From: a virus
Length of the DNA stretch: 63,135 nucleotides
Strand: one strand, 5' to 3'
IMG/VR virus record: IMGVR_UViG_3300033571_005680
Coordinates: 1-63,135 of that record
A program made the position numbers and the translations under genes. The notes beneath the pieces were generated by a model. That model ran no database searches and was not told where the DNA came from. It saw nothing but the letters and a program-made list of their open reading frames with translations. This document shows positions 1 through 8,309 of this stretch, in pieces (position 1 is the stretch's first letter; every line of letters starts with the position of its first letter).

Positions 1-3000
1 CTCCTGCATTAAGAAAATAAGCCGAAACATTTGATGGAGCGATTCTTACATCTAAACCAGCAATCGGGCTAGCCGTCCCAATCCCCACATTGCCGCCGGA
101 GGTGATGGTCATGCGGGGGGAGCCGCCTGCATCAAAGAATAATGCTTTACCTGTATCCCCCCCAACTACCAATCCATTGGATGTGTTGTATGCATACCCA
201 ATAAGCGAGCCGCCTGTTTGCCAAGTTATCTGACCGCCAGATGTGCCATTTACCGAAAGCGTTGAATAGCCACTTGTTGAGTTTGGCGTTGCCGTCCCTA
301 TCCCCACATTGCCGCCCATAAAGGCAGTAGTTACGCTAGATATTCCAGAGCGAGAAATTTCAATAGCATTAATACCATTTGTTGCAGAATCGTTTAAAGC
401 CCTTACCCTAAATGTCCCACTAGTGACTAGGTTTTGAATAGCCCAAAGTTTAGTATCTGTTGTATTTCCTGCTTGATTTAACCAAAAAGCATTTTGATCA
501 TTAGACTGAATAGTTGCAGCAGATAGTATACCATTAGCGGGTGCTGTTGATGTAGTTCCAACTGACAAACCGCTGTTGCTTCCCAACGTCATCGCCTGCG
601 TGAATGATATCGCATTGCCAGCTGTGCCGGATGGGGCGGTGTACCAAAGATGTTGACTCTCAAATTGTGCATATCTACTTGCAAAACTATTAGAAACATA
701 TATCCAACTTGTGCCATTAAAATATGCGTTTCTTGTATAACCATATACACTTGATGCATAGGTGCTATTTTCAAAAGCTTGACTTCCGCTTACCCACGCA
801 CTCGGATCAACACCAAGCCCAAGATTTCCGGATCCGTTTTCCCTTAGTGAACTATCTACAACAACAGTACTATTTGTCCAGCGTAAAAATCTATTCGCCG
901 TACCTGTTTGATGTTGCAGCGTTCCATTTGTTACTACAACAATACCGCTACCCAATGCGCCAACTGTTAAGTCGCTAACTGTTAGTGAAATGCTTGAAAG
1001 GTTATTACCCCGAACGAGTTGGCCATCACTGTTAGCTGTAATAAAAGCCTGACCTGTTCCTGCTAATGCAGTCAATCTAGCGTTTCCGCTTATTTGCAAA
1101 GCATTTGCTGTATCATCAACTGCGCCATTGATAAGAATACGCATGGTGTTTTTTGGTATTGCAAGTGCATTACCTAAATATGTACCGTTGTTATATGCGC
1201 CAATTCTGTAATTAGTATTAGCATCGAAACCTGTATCAAAATGCCTAACATTTGCAACGGTGAAAATAACAGTTGAAGCGTTTTGCGAAGCTGTGTTTAT
1301 TACAAGTGAAACGCCATTGTTTGCAGCTGACCCATCAAGTGTTACAAGTCGGCTTCCATCGTCACTAAGTAAGCTGTTTCCAATAGTCGATGTGCCTGTG
1401 AATTTTGCTATCGTTCCGCTTGTCCCAGTACCAGTCACAGGGTTAGTCAACGCATTCTGCTTATTGTTAAACGTAGTCCAATCGGTTGAACTAAGCAAAC
1501 CATTCTGCGAGCCACTAGCAGTAGCAATAGCAATCGTAATCGTTCCGCTGCCTGTTACAGGCGTATTGCCAATAGTCACGCCGCTTGTCGCACTAGATAA
1601 GCCCACACTTGTAACCGTACCAACCGACCATGAACGATCAGCTGATAAATCGAATGCAGTTCCGTTAATAGTAAGCGTACGAGTCGATGCAACACCGCCA
1701 AGACCTGCGAGCGTGTACGTTGGCACGTTAAGTGTACCTCCGCTATATGTAGCCGAGCCGCTGTTGCCTGTTGTTGTTAGTGTGATTGCAGCCCTAGCGC
1801 GCGCGTCGGTATAGTAAAGATTCGTTCCCTCATTTATGTGGCTAGTTGATAGTGATACCGCGCCTGTGAATCCGTTTACAGAACTCACCGCATCTGTATT
1901 GTCAACCTTATCCCACGCAGTACCGTTAAAGATAGCCCAATCACCTACGCGCCAATCGCTCTTGCCATCAAGTGTAGTAGTACCCGAAACGTCAACGATA
2001 TAGTAATGCCCCTTAGTGCCTGTACCGCTTGCAAGTGTTGGTGTGTTGGTGTTTGCATTCCATGTTCCTTGAAACATAACGCCGCCGACCATTGCGCTAA
2101 TTTGATTTTGTATCTTGCCAAACGCTTGCAAGATACTATCAGTTGATGCTATCGTGCCGCCGCCTGTTAAGTTAAGTCCAGTAAGCACCTTGCCAATCAC
2201 CGCGCTGTTGGTAAGCGTTGCAGATGCGCTACCCGGCCCCGATGCTGTCACCTCGCCTGTAAGGGCTGTAATGTAGTTGCCCGCCGCTTGATATTGCGGT
2301 ACATTAAGCGTTGCACCGACAAGCGTTGCCGCGCCTGAACTGCCCGATGTAGTAAGGGTTAATGCGTTTTGTTTGTTATTAAACGTAGTCCAATCGCTCG
2401 AAGATAGCAAACCAATAGTCGAGCCGCTTGCCGTAGCGATGTCAATAGTAATGTTTCCGCTGCCAGTTACAGGTGTTGAGCCGATTGTAACGCCTGTGGT
2501 GCTAGTTGTTAAACCTACTGAACGCACGCCATCTGTAATGCCGTAGCCGTTTAAGGTTGTGGGTGTGTTTGTAATCTTTGACCATGTAAGCGCGGTAATC
2601 CACGCTGGGTTTGAATATGTGCTATCTGTACGCACATCGCCAACAGTCCATGAACGATCAGCACTTAAATCAAACGCAGTTCCGTTAATAGTCAGCTGCC
2701 TTGATGTGGGTACGCCACCCAGACCAGATAGTGTATATTGAGGTACGTTAAGAGTGCTACCAACTAGTGTTGCAGCACCACTAGAACAAGATGTGGTTAA
2801 TGATAAAGCGTTCTGCTTGTTATTAAAAGTCGTCCAGTCTGTGGATGTAAGATAACCATTAGCAGAACCTGACGCTGCACCGATTAGATTGAATATATCT
2901 CTATTCTTCCAAAGATTCGTAGCCGTGTCTCGCCATAAAACATCTTTACTTCCGTAAGTTCCAATAAGTACATCGTGAAGCTCTTCAAGCTCAAACCCGT

Positions 3001-3643
3001 TAACAACATGAACAAAGATCTCTCCATTGTTTTGGTTGGCTCTGGTAACAACACCAAGATAAACTAAGTGTGCTGGAGCAACTGGCTTATTCGCCAGACC
3101 AAACAGAAGGTTACCATTGGTACCCAACCAAACAGGATCACCAGCCTGAGCTGTAGATGTATTTATTCCTGTAAGCTTACCTTCTGTAATAACAAAACCC
3201 TGTCCATTGTTTGACAGGTTCTGCGACAGAAGTCCAAGAGTCTTTGATGATGTAGCATCAGAAGTATTAGAAGCCTTACTAACCACAACATTCGTACCAT
3301 CAGCACCACTGATGTAAACCGCCTGACCCTTATTAATACTCTCGCCAGCTTTTACATTTTGTCTTATGTCTGTGGTGAAGTTATCAATCCATTCAGTATT
3401 ATAGTTAGTTCCGTCTACCTTAGCAAGTATCTGACCTGCAGATCCACCAACAGGAACTGCAGCAGCAGCGATGGCTGCATCGATATCGCTACGAAGCTCA
3501 GCGCCAGTTCTGTATTTAACTACGCCATTATCAATAACGATAAACCTGTCAGTATCTGTCGTTGCATTGGCAACAGAATTAAGTGTGGCTGTGCCATCAA
3601 CAATAAGTCCCGCCTTTGCTAGTATGTTACTTAAAAACTTCAT
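1..3643 (-). CDS. Large fibre / receptor-binding protein, N-terminal 1214 codons (continues at 63135-62843)
   Basis: This is the 5' part of a roughly 1311-residue fibre. Its ATG at 3643 lies one base after the stop of the upstream gene, and the frame is open to base 1. Base 1 is the first position of a codon completed by 63135-63134, which matches the frame of the segment ending at 62843. The protein starts MKFLSNILAKAGLIVDG. It then repeats modules containing DWTTFNNKQNAL, SGAATLVG.TLNVPQY and LTINGTAFDLSADRSW. The distal part has GNVGIGT.(S/T)P repeats, which are common in Bacteroidota tail fibres. No S74-type chaperone domain is seen. A role in host adsorption is inferred from size, repeats and position. 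Confidence 0.85.
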   Translation of the reverse strand, partial: MKFLSNILAKAGLIVDGTATLNSVANATTDTDRFIVIDNGVVKYRTGAELRSDIDAAIAAAAVPVGGSAGQILAKVDGTNYNTEWIDNFTTDIRQNVKAGESINKGQAVYISGADGTNVVVSKASNTSDATSSKTLGLLSQNLSNNGQGFVITEGKLTGINTSTAQAGDPVWLGTNGNLLFGLANKPVAPAHLVYLGVVTRANQNNGEIFVHVVNGFELEELHDVLIGTYGSKDVLWRDTATNLWKNRDIFNLIGAASGSANGYLTSTDWTTFNNKQNALSLTTSCSSGAATLVGSTLNVPQYTLSGLGGVPTSRQLTINGTAFDLSADRSWTVGDVRTDSTYSNPAWITALTWSKITNTPTTLNGYGITDGVRSVGLTTSTTGVTIGSTPVTGSGNITIDIATASGSTIGLLSSSDWTTFNNKQNALTLTTSGSSGAATLVGATLNVPQYQAAGNYITALTGEVTASGPGSASATLTNSAVIGKVLTGLNLTGGGTIASTDSILQAFGKIQNQISAMVGGVMFQGTWNANTNTPTLASGTGTKGHYYIVDVSGTTTLDGKSDWRVGDWAIFNGTAWDKVDNTDAVSSVNGFTGAVSLSTSHINEGTNLYYTDARARAAITLTTTGNSGSATYSGGTLNVPTYTLAGLGGVASTRTLTINGTAFDLSADRSWSVGTVTSVGLSSATSGVTIGNTPVTGSGTITIAIATASGSQNGLLSSTDWTTFNNKQNALTNPVTGTGTSGTIAKFTGTSTIGNSLLSDDGSRLVTLDGSAANNGVSLVINTASQNASTVIFTVANVRHFDTGFDANTNYRIGAYNNGTYLGNALAIPKNTMRILINGAVDDTANALQISGNARLTALAGTGQAFITANSDGQLVRGNNLSSISLTVSDLTVGALGSGIVVVTNGTLQHQTGTANRFLRWTNSTVVVDSSLRENGSGNLGLGVDPSAWVSGSQAFENSTYASSVYGYTRNAYFNGTSWIYVSNSFASRYAQFESQHLWYTAPSGTAGNAISFTQAMTLGSNSGLSVGTTSTAPANGILSAATIQSNDQNAFWLNQAGNTTDTKLWAIQNLVTSGTFRVRALNDSATNGINAIEISRSGISSVTTAFMGGNVGIGTATPNSTSGYSTLSVNGTSGGQITWQTGGSLIGYAYNTSNGLVVGGDTGKALFFDAGGSPRMTITSGGNVGIGTASPIAGLDVRIAPSNVSAYFLNAG

Positions 3644-3644
3644 A

Positions 3645-4838
3645 TTACTTTCTGATTATTACTCTGTATTGATTTGTAGTTGGCGCAGTTGCAAAAACAA
3701 ACTGTACCGTGTTCACCCCGTTTCTGATAGTATCAACAAATACAGTCTCACCTGTAGCAACCTCAACTACCTCAACCTCTACATCCAAAGTATTCAATGA
3801 GTGGGTGACAGTGATCGTGGTGGCAGAACCATTACCGACATTAGCCACATACTTACCGCCAGTGATCTGAGCAGCGATGTAGTTAACAAGATCGGTCTGG
3901 TTTGTGATAGTACCAGTGATGTTTCCCCACACAGCACCCGGGGCGAATATGCCCACATCGTATGGCTGGATGGGAAGGTTGGTTGGAGTGTACGCAGGGA
4001 TCTGATAGTTGTTCAGGATCCTGATAAGATCTCTGATATCCTCATAGATGCCATCAGTCTGAACGATGAGAACCCTGTCTATAATATGTTTGAATAATGC
4101 CTGAGCAAACTCGAAGTCTTCCTTCAGCTGATCCTGCTCCTGACACTCATTAGCAGCCTGATCCCACTTAACCTTAAGGTCGTGGATCTGATCTACCAAA
4201 GTCTGTGGTGTCGGTGGTGTTGCTGCGTAGGTAGTATATGTCTTAGTGAGTATATCTCTTATAGTTAACCAAGCAGATGTCTGGCTGGTGTATATAAGCG
4301 TAGCATAAAATGTTACCGTATAATTGGCGTCGAAGTAGCTGTTATTGAATCTAAGATCGATAGATGCCCCCGAGCCGGTCAGCGTTCCTGTAGGAGTGCT
4401 GACAACAGACCAAGATCTTGTAATTGTATTTGTGTATCCGCCAATAGCGTAGTTAGTGCTATCTATAATGTCAAGGTCTGGGGTGAACACGTCGAAGTCG
4501 TCAACGATGTTCAACACCTTCGGGGTGTACTGAAAATTAAACTGCCTAGTAAAAGTAGTCACCACCAGATCGGTAGTGATAACCTCGTATATAATATTGT
4601 AGTTCCCGCACTGAACGCCACCGTCAGCTGCAGGATTCATGTTGTAAGAAAAGGCGCCCCCTGAGCTGGTAATGTCAGGCGTACTAAAGCTACCAGTCCT
4701 AGTGTAACCATCTGGTGTGGTAATGATAAACCTTCCAACTGCGCCGGCGGGTAGAGTTGATGCGTCAGTTAGTATTAGTATAGGGGCGCCAGAAAGGTCG
4801 AACCTTACGTTAAACGATAAATTGTTGATAGTGGGCAT
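3645..4838 (-). CDS. Virion fibre/appendage protein, 397 aa
   Basis: The start is the ATG at 4838 (MPTINNLSFNVRF); the longer frame to 4856 lacks an ATG. The sequence is Thr/Asn-rich and beta-like. The N-terminal half resembles Ig-like appendage domains, and the C-terminal 60 residues (VTHSLNTLDVEVEVVE) are a short domain often found at the tips of phage fibres. It lies between the capsid block and the large fibre gene and is followed one base later by the fibre ATG. A structural role in head or tail fibres is inferred from position. Confidence 0.7.
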   Translation of the reverse strand: MPTINNLSFNVRFDLSGAPILILTDASTLPAGAVGRFIITTPDGYTRTGSFSTPDITSSGGAFSYNMNPAADGGVQCGNYNIIYEVITTDLVVTTFTRQFNFQYTPKVLNIVDDFDVFTPDLDIIDSTNYAIGGYTNTITRSWSVVSTPTGTLTGSGASIDLRFNNSYFDANYTVTFYATLIYTSQTSAWLTIRDILTKTYTTYAATPPTPQTLVDQIHDLKVKWDQAANECQEQDQLKEDFEFAQALFKHIIDRVLIVQTDGIYEDIRDLIRILNNYQIPAYTPTNLPIQPYDVGIFAPGAVWGNITGTITNQTDLVNYIAAQITGGKYVANVGNGSATTITVTHSLNTLDVEVEVVEVATGETVFVDTIRNGVNTVQFVFATAPTTNQYRVIIRK

Positions 4839-4892
4839 CTTCGTGCAAAATTGCAAACAAAGCCAGTCATTAGCCTAAAAAAGACACCATAG

Positions 4893-4923
4893 AAAAAACC
4901 CCCGAGCTAGATAACTCAGGGGG
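4893..4923 (-). terminator. Rho-independent terminator (minus strand)
   Basis: Read on the minus strand, CCCCCTGAG and CTCGGGGG form a stem with one bulged A and an 8-base loop, followed by TTTTTT. It sits just after the stop at 4953. The right arm of the stem is one copy of the genome-wide CCCCCGA(A/G)C motif. Confidence 0.75.
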
Positions 4924-4952
4924 TAGAACCAAACAATCCAAACTAAGAGAGA

Positions 4953-5786
4953 CTATTTTTTGGACTTTGACTGTATAGTCTGATAGACCTTTTCACCTTT
5001 TGGATTTGTCTCGCAGTACGAGATCAGTTCCTCTACATTGTCTCCACCGGTAGTCCTTGATACAACAAGGATAACCTCACCTGTGGGCCAAGAAAACTTG
5101 GATTGCTCGGCATCAAAGCTGATCACACCCTTTGTGAGGGCACGATTTATGGTAGCCTTCATTACAGCCTGCTTGTTGTTGATAAGATCTAAAAATGCCT
5201 TAGGATCCTTATCAGCCAATGTTTCTAGAGTATTTCTCAAAACGTCAACCTTCTTAGAGTCATCCTGACCAATGGCAGCGATGTAGGTGCGAACCTCTTC
5301 AGCGCTCAGGTCAGCAGCAGCGTTCAGGGCCTCACGCTTAATGTTACGTGTACGGCGCTCAACCTCTACCTTAGACTCCTCGTCAACCAGCTCAAACAAC
5401 ATTTCTTTAGTTGTGTCGCGGTTAGGGTTAGATACGTTGTAATTACATAAAGACAGGTAGGAGTGAATCTCCTGATCCTGACCACGGCCACCGGAGAGTA
5501 TCAAGTACCCACCCTGATTGCCATAAAAATAAAGATCGTGGAACGTGTGAACACCGCTGGCATTCACAGACTTAACTGCAGCAATATCTACATAATCCTG
5601 CTTTACGTCATCCCATATCTGATCGATAGGCGGGATCTGCCTTACCGAAGGAATCGCCGGTTTTGACTCATCCATCGGATTTCGTTCTGTTGTGTAAACC
5701 TTGTAGACAGCCTGCTGCCCGGGTTTTAATTTCGTTTTGTCAATAAGTTCTTTACTGACATTGTTGTAAAGTTCTGTCTTTCTCAT
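4953..5786 (-). CDS. Conserved virion-associated protein downstream of capsid, 277 aa
   Basis: It starts MRKTELYNNVSKEL. The middle has YLILSGGRGQDQEIHSYLSL. A charged, helix-rich segment follows with SAEEVRTYIAAIG and AFLDLINNKQAVMKATINRA, and it ends in KSKK. I do not recognise a named domain. It sits between the capsid gene and the first appendage gene and has its own terminator, so abundant late expression is likely. It may be a capsid-associated or head-completion protein; that is inference. Confidence 0.65.
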   Translation of the reverse strand: MRKTELYNNVSKELIDKTKLKPGQQAVYKVYTTERNPMDESKPAIPSVRQIPPIDQIWDDVKQDYVDIAAVKSVNASGVHTFHDLYFYGNQGGYLILSGGRGQDQEIHSYLSLCNYNVSNPNRDTTKEMLFELVDEESKVEVERRTRNIKREALNAAADLSAEEVRTYIAAIGQDDSKKVDVLRNTLETLADKDPKAFLDLINNKQAVMKATINRALTKGVISFDAEQSKFSWPTGEVILVVSRTTGGDNVEELISYCETNPKGEKVYQTIQSKSKK

Positions 5787-5807
5787 CTTAGTTTATTTAT
5801 TGGTTAT

Positions 5808-5839
5808 TAATAATAAGGAGGAGGATTTCTCCCCCTCCG
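5808..5839 (-). terminator. Possible terminator after capsid gene
   Basis: On the minus strand a purine-rich arm (GGAGGGGGA), a GAAA loop and a TCCTCCTCC arm form a hairpin, followed by TTATTATTAAT, directly after the capsid stop. The T-tract is interrupted, so it may be only a partial terminator that leaves some readthrough. Confidence 0.45.
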
Positions 5840-5848
5840 TTATTTTAT

Positions 5849-7165
5849 CTATTTCAACTTGAAAGTCTGAGCACCGCCCAAAAGTTCCAAACCTTGGATA
5901 GATTCGTAGTGGATTTCCAACACGCTACGCTCATTGGTAGGTACAGGAGCCAAACCACCGAGAAGGATTTCACGGTATTTGAAATCTGTGTTACCTTCCG
6001 CCATGAAGCGAACACGCATGCGGTCAACCAGCTGACCATCGTTGGTCTTGATCTTGGTAGCAGGGATACCGTAAGCAGAATCCTTAGCGTTATAACCGCC
6101 AGTGAAGTTTACGATATTCTTGTGGTCAAGGATAGGCAAATACTTCTTGTGGAAAGTACGGCCATACAACTTAACGCTGTCAATACCCAGATCCAGATTC
6201 TTACCGATGTCGAAACGAGCAGCCTGAGAAACGATAGCACCGTTACCAAGAGCATTGAAGTAGTTATCCCACAGAATATTCTGAGTGGTACCTACGAACA
6301 AGAAGTACTCTTGAGGGGTACGGTCGCGGTTCAACTGCTGAGTTAAAGCTACTAAGTCAGCTTGGTTAAGCTGTCCAGCAGTAAGCAAGCTAAGGTCTTT
6401 ACCCATGCTAGTTACATACTGATCCATACCCATAGTGGTCTGTACAGGCTTACCTTCTCCGTCAACTAACACAGGGTTAGCATCAGAGAACTGAGTAGAG
6501 CTCTTACGTCCGAAGATCATAGAGGCAGAGATGTCGCTACGGAACTTCATCAGAGACTCGTGCTGTCCTTTGTACATGAAGTAAGGCTTACCCTGAAACT
6601 CAACTTCTACCTTAGAAGCCTTCTGGATGTCAGTAACTTCAAACTTACCCTTGAAGATCTGAACTTGGTTTGCATACTTAGTTGCACCCCAACGCTTAGA
6701 AGAAGGAGAAAGTGAACCTTCACCAGAAGCATTTGAGAAGAAGCTCAGCTTGTCAGCAGTAGTAAGAGTTAAAGCAGAAGCGTCAACGCTACGGATAACT
6801 ACAGTGTTGCCAGCTCCTTTAGAAGCTACGAAACCTACTCCACCGTTAGGGAAAAGAGCAAGTTCACCAGCGTTTACATAAGCGTAAGCAGCGCTGTCAA
6901 CAGCAGCAGTGATCTGAGCAGGAGTACCAGTTACACCAGAACCAGTTACGGCAGAAGGTGTAGCGAGAACATAAAGTTCTTCGTTCACGAAGTGATGATA
7001 CTCAGGAACGCTAGTGATAACTGAACGACCAGTTAATTCCATTACATCCAAGAAGCTAGCTTCTTCGTTGGTGATGTCAAGAACCTTATTAAGGATCTCA
7101 CGCTGATCGAGAAAATTGATTGAGGAAACGTACTGTTTGTTTAAGTTTCCAATAGTACCGGGCAT
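5849..7165 (-). CDS. Major capsid protein, 438 aa
   Basis: It begins MPGTIGNLNKQYVSSINFLDQ. The gene order portal, acidic scaffold-like protein, then this protein, together with its length, fits a HK97-fold capsid protein of the crAss-like podovirus type. Visible stretches include DITNEEASFLDVMELTGR near the N-terminus and a C-terminal EIHYESIQGLELLGGAQ. The shell function is inferred from order and overall resemblance; no catalytic motif is expected. Confidence 0.85.
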   Translation of the reverse strand: MPGTIGNLNKQYVSSINFLDQREILNKVLDITNEEASFLDVMELTGRSVITSVPEYHHFVNEELYVLATPSAVTGSGVTGTPAQITAAVDSAAYAYVNAGELALFPNGGVGFVASKGAGNTVVIRSVDASALTLTTADKLSFFSNASGEGSLSPSSKRWGATKYANQVQIFKGKFEVTDIQKASKVEVEFQGKPYFMYKGQHESLMKFRSDISASMIFGRKSSTQFSDANPVLVDGEGKPVQTTMGMDQYVTSMGKDLSLLTAGQLNQADLVALTQQLNRDRTPQEYFLFVGTTQNILWDNYFNALGNGAIVSQAARFDIGKNLDLGIDSVKLYGRTFHKKYLPILDHKNIVNFTGGYNAKDSAYGIPATKIKTNDGQLVDRMRVRFMAEGNTDFKYREILLGGLAPVPTNERSVLEIHYESIQGLELLGGAQTFKLK

Positions 7166-7185
7166 AATAATTTGTTTTTAAAGAG

Positions 7186-8166
7186 TTATTTAACAACTCC
7201 CCTGTTAGCAAACGCCTGCAGAAGTCCGGACGTAAAGTCCCCCGAACCGTCAGTAGGCACATCGTTCGCAGGGGCGATTTGCGGATTTTTGATCTCCTTC
7301 GTCACCTCTGATCTACCCAGCGTCTTCCCGAAATTGATGAGCGCTCGTTCAAAAAGCTCGGGGTTCTGTGAGTAGGCCGCAGTCTTATACCAACGATCAT
7401 AGTCAAGCTGACCGTTATCGTTAGCAAACTGGGTAAAGAAAAGATCGTTATTGATGGTCATGTCCAACAACCTGTTGGCTTCAGGCAGCTCGTAATTAAA
7501 CTCGCCGTCTTGAGTCTTGATGGCAATCTTCTTGCCCTCTAAAAGACTCTTTGTGGCCTGATGGCTTTTAACTTCTTGCTCAAATTTCTGCAGCAGTTCT
7601 ATAGACTCCTGCTCATCGTTTGAGGCTACCGGTTCCGGGGCCGTAAAGTTTTTCTGCCACTCAGCATAGTTGTAGCGAAGTTTGGATGCTTCAGCCTTGA
7701 GTAACTCTCTACCAAGTTCTGAATCTTCCTCTCCCCACTCATCAGCGTCAAGTTTGTACTTATCGACAACCTGAGTTTTATACAAGCGATCAAATGCTTT
7801 CTCGCTTATGTCCGGATACTGTTCACGGAGATTACGTCTCATAATCTCTTCATCGGACAACTTTTGGAAGTCGATTGTTTTGGCCTGAAGGTATGGTGTG
7901 ACATCACCAGTCTTTTCGTAATATTCAACCAGTCCCTTGATGAAATCATCCTTGAACTGGTAATCAGGAGCAGCCTCTTGCTTCACCTCTGGCTCAACAG
8001 TTTCTTGAACTGTAGTTTCTTGAACTGGCTCAGCACTTTCAACTGGCGCAACCTCTTGGGCTGGCTCAGTAGTTTCTTGTTGTACCGGTTCTGCGGTTGG
8101 TTCTTCTGAACCTACAAGCTTGAAGTCTTCCGGCTTAGCACCTGAAAAGTCTAAATTCTCTGACAT
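7186..8166 (-). CDS. Scaffold-like protein, 326 aa
   Basis: The first 75 residues are strongly acidic and low-complexity (PVQQETTEPAQEVAPVE). Helical, coiled-coil-like segments follow, and the end is short and basic (GVVK). That composition and its place between portal and capsid are typical of scaffolding proteins that drive procapsid assembly. A structured leader lies directly upstream of its ATG at 8166 and a terminator ends the preceding portal gene, so this gene and the capsid may have their own promoter. Confidence 0.7.
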   Translation of the reverse strand: MSENLDFSGAKPEDFKLVGSEEPTAEPVQQETTEPAQEVAPVESAEPVQETTVQETVEPEVKQEAAPDYQFKDDFIKGLVEYYEKTGDVTPYLQAKTIDFQKLSDEEIMRRNLREQYPDISEKAFDRLYKTQVVDKYKLDADEWGEEDSELGRELLKAEASKLRYNYAEWQKNFTAPEPVASNDEQESIELLQKFEQEVKSHQATKSLLEGKKIAIKTQDGEFNYELPEANRLLDMTINNDLFFTQFANDNGQLDYDRWYKTAAYSQNPELFERALINFGKTLGRSEVTKEIKNPQIAPANDVPTDGSGDFTSGLLQAFANRGVVK

Positions 8167-8265
8167 AGTTTTCTATTTGGTTTGTGATCCCCCGAACGGG
8201 GTTGGTTTATAACCGGCAAAGTTTTCAATAACTATTGAAAATATTGTAAAATTTAGGGGGTGGTT
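8167..8265 (-). promoter_or_regulatory. Leader of scaffold-capsid genes with two dyads
   Basis: This short gap holds a GC hairpin (CCCC, GTTC loop, GGGG on the minus strand), which contains a copy of the CCCCCGAAC motif at 8189-8197. It also holds an AT-rich perfect 8-base dyad at about 8223-8242 (TTTTCAAT/ATTGAAAA). It separates the portal terminator from the scaffold ATG, so it is the best place for a promoter of the capsid genes. I could not match a full Bacteroidota promoter consensus. Confidence 0.4.
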
Positions 8266-8301
8266 ATTAAAGAAGGGCTGCAGCCTTATCAACTGCAACC
8301 C
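8266..8301 (-). terminator. Rho-independent terminator after portal gene
   Basis: On the minus strand GGGTTGCAG and CTGCAGCCC pair over 9 bases with one G-T, around a 9-base loop, followed by TTCTTTAA. It begins 9 bases after the portal stop at 8310. Confidence 0.65.
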
Positions 8302-8309
8302 TATCTTAA

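Noticed and set aside
1260-1814. Plus-strand frame of 184 codons within the fibre gene
   Set aside because: A mirror frame of the repetitive Thr/Ser/Gly-rich fibre coding sequence, giving a Val/Pro-rich product; several similar frames occur opposite the same repeats.
5894-6346. Plus-strand frame opposite the capsid gene
   Set aside because: Opposite strand of a strongly supported capsid gene, no domain and no leader.
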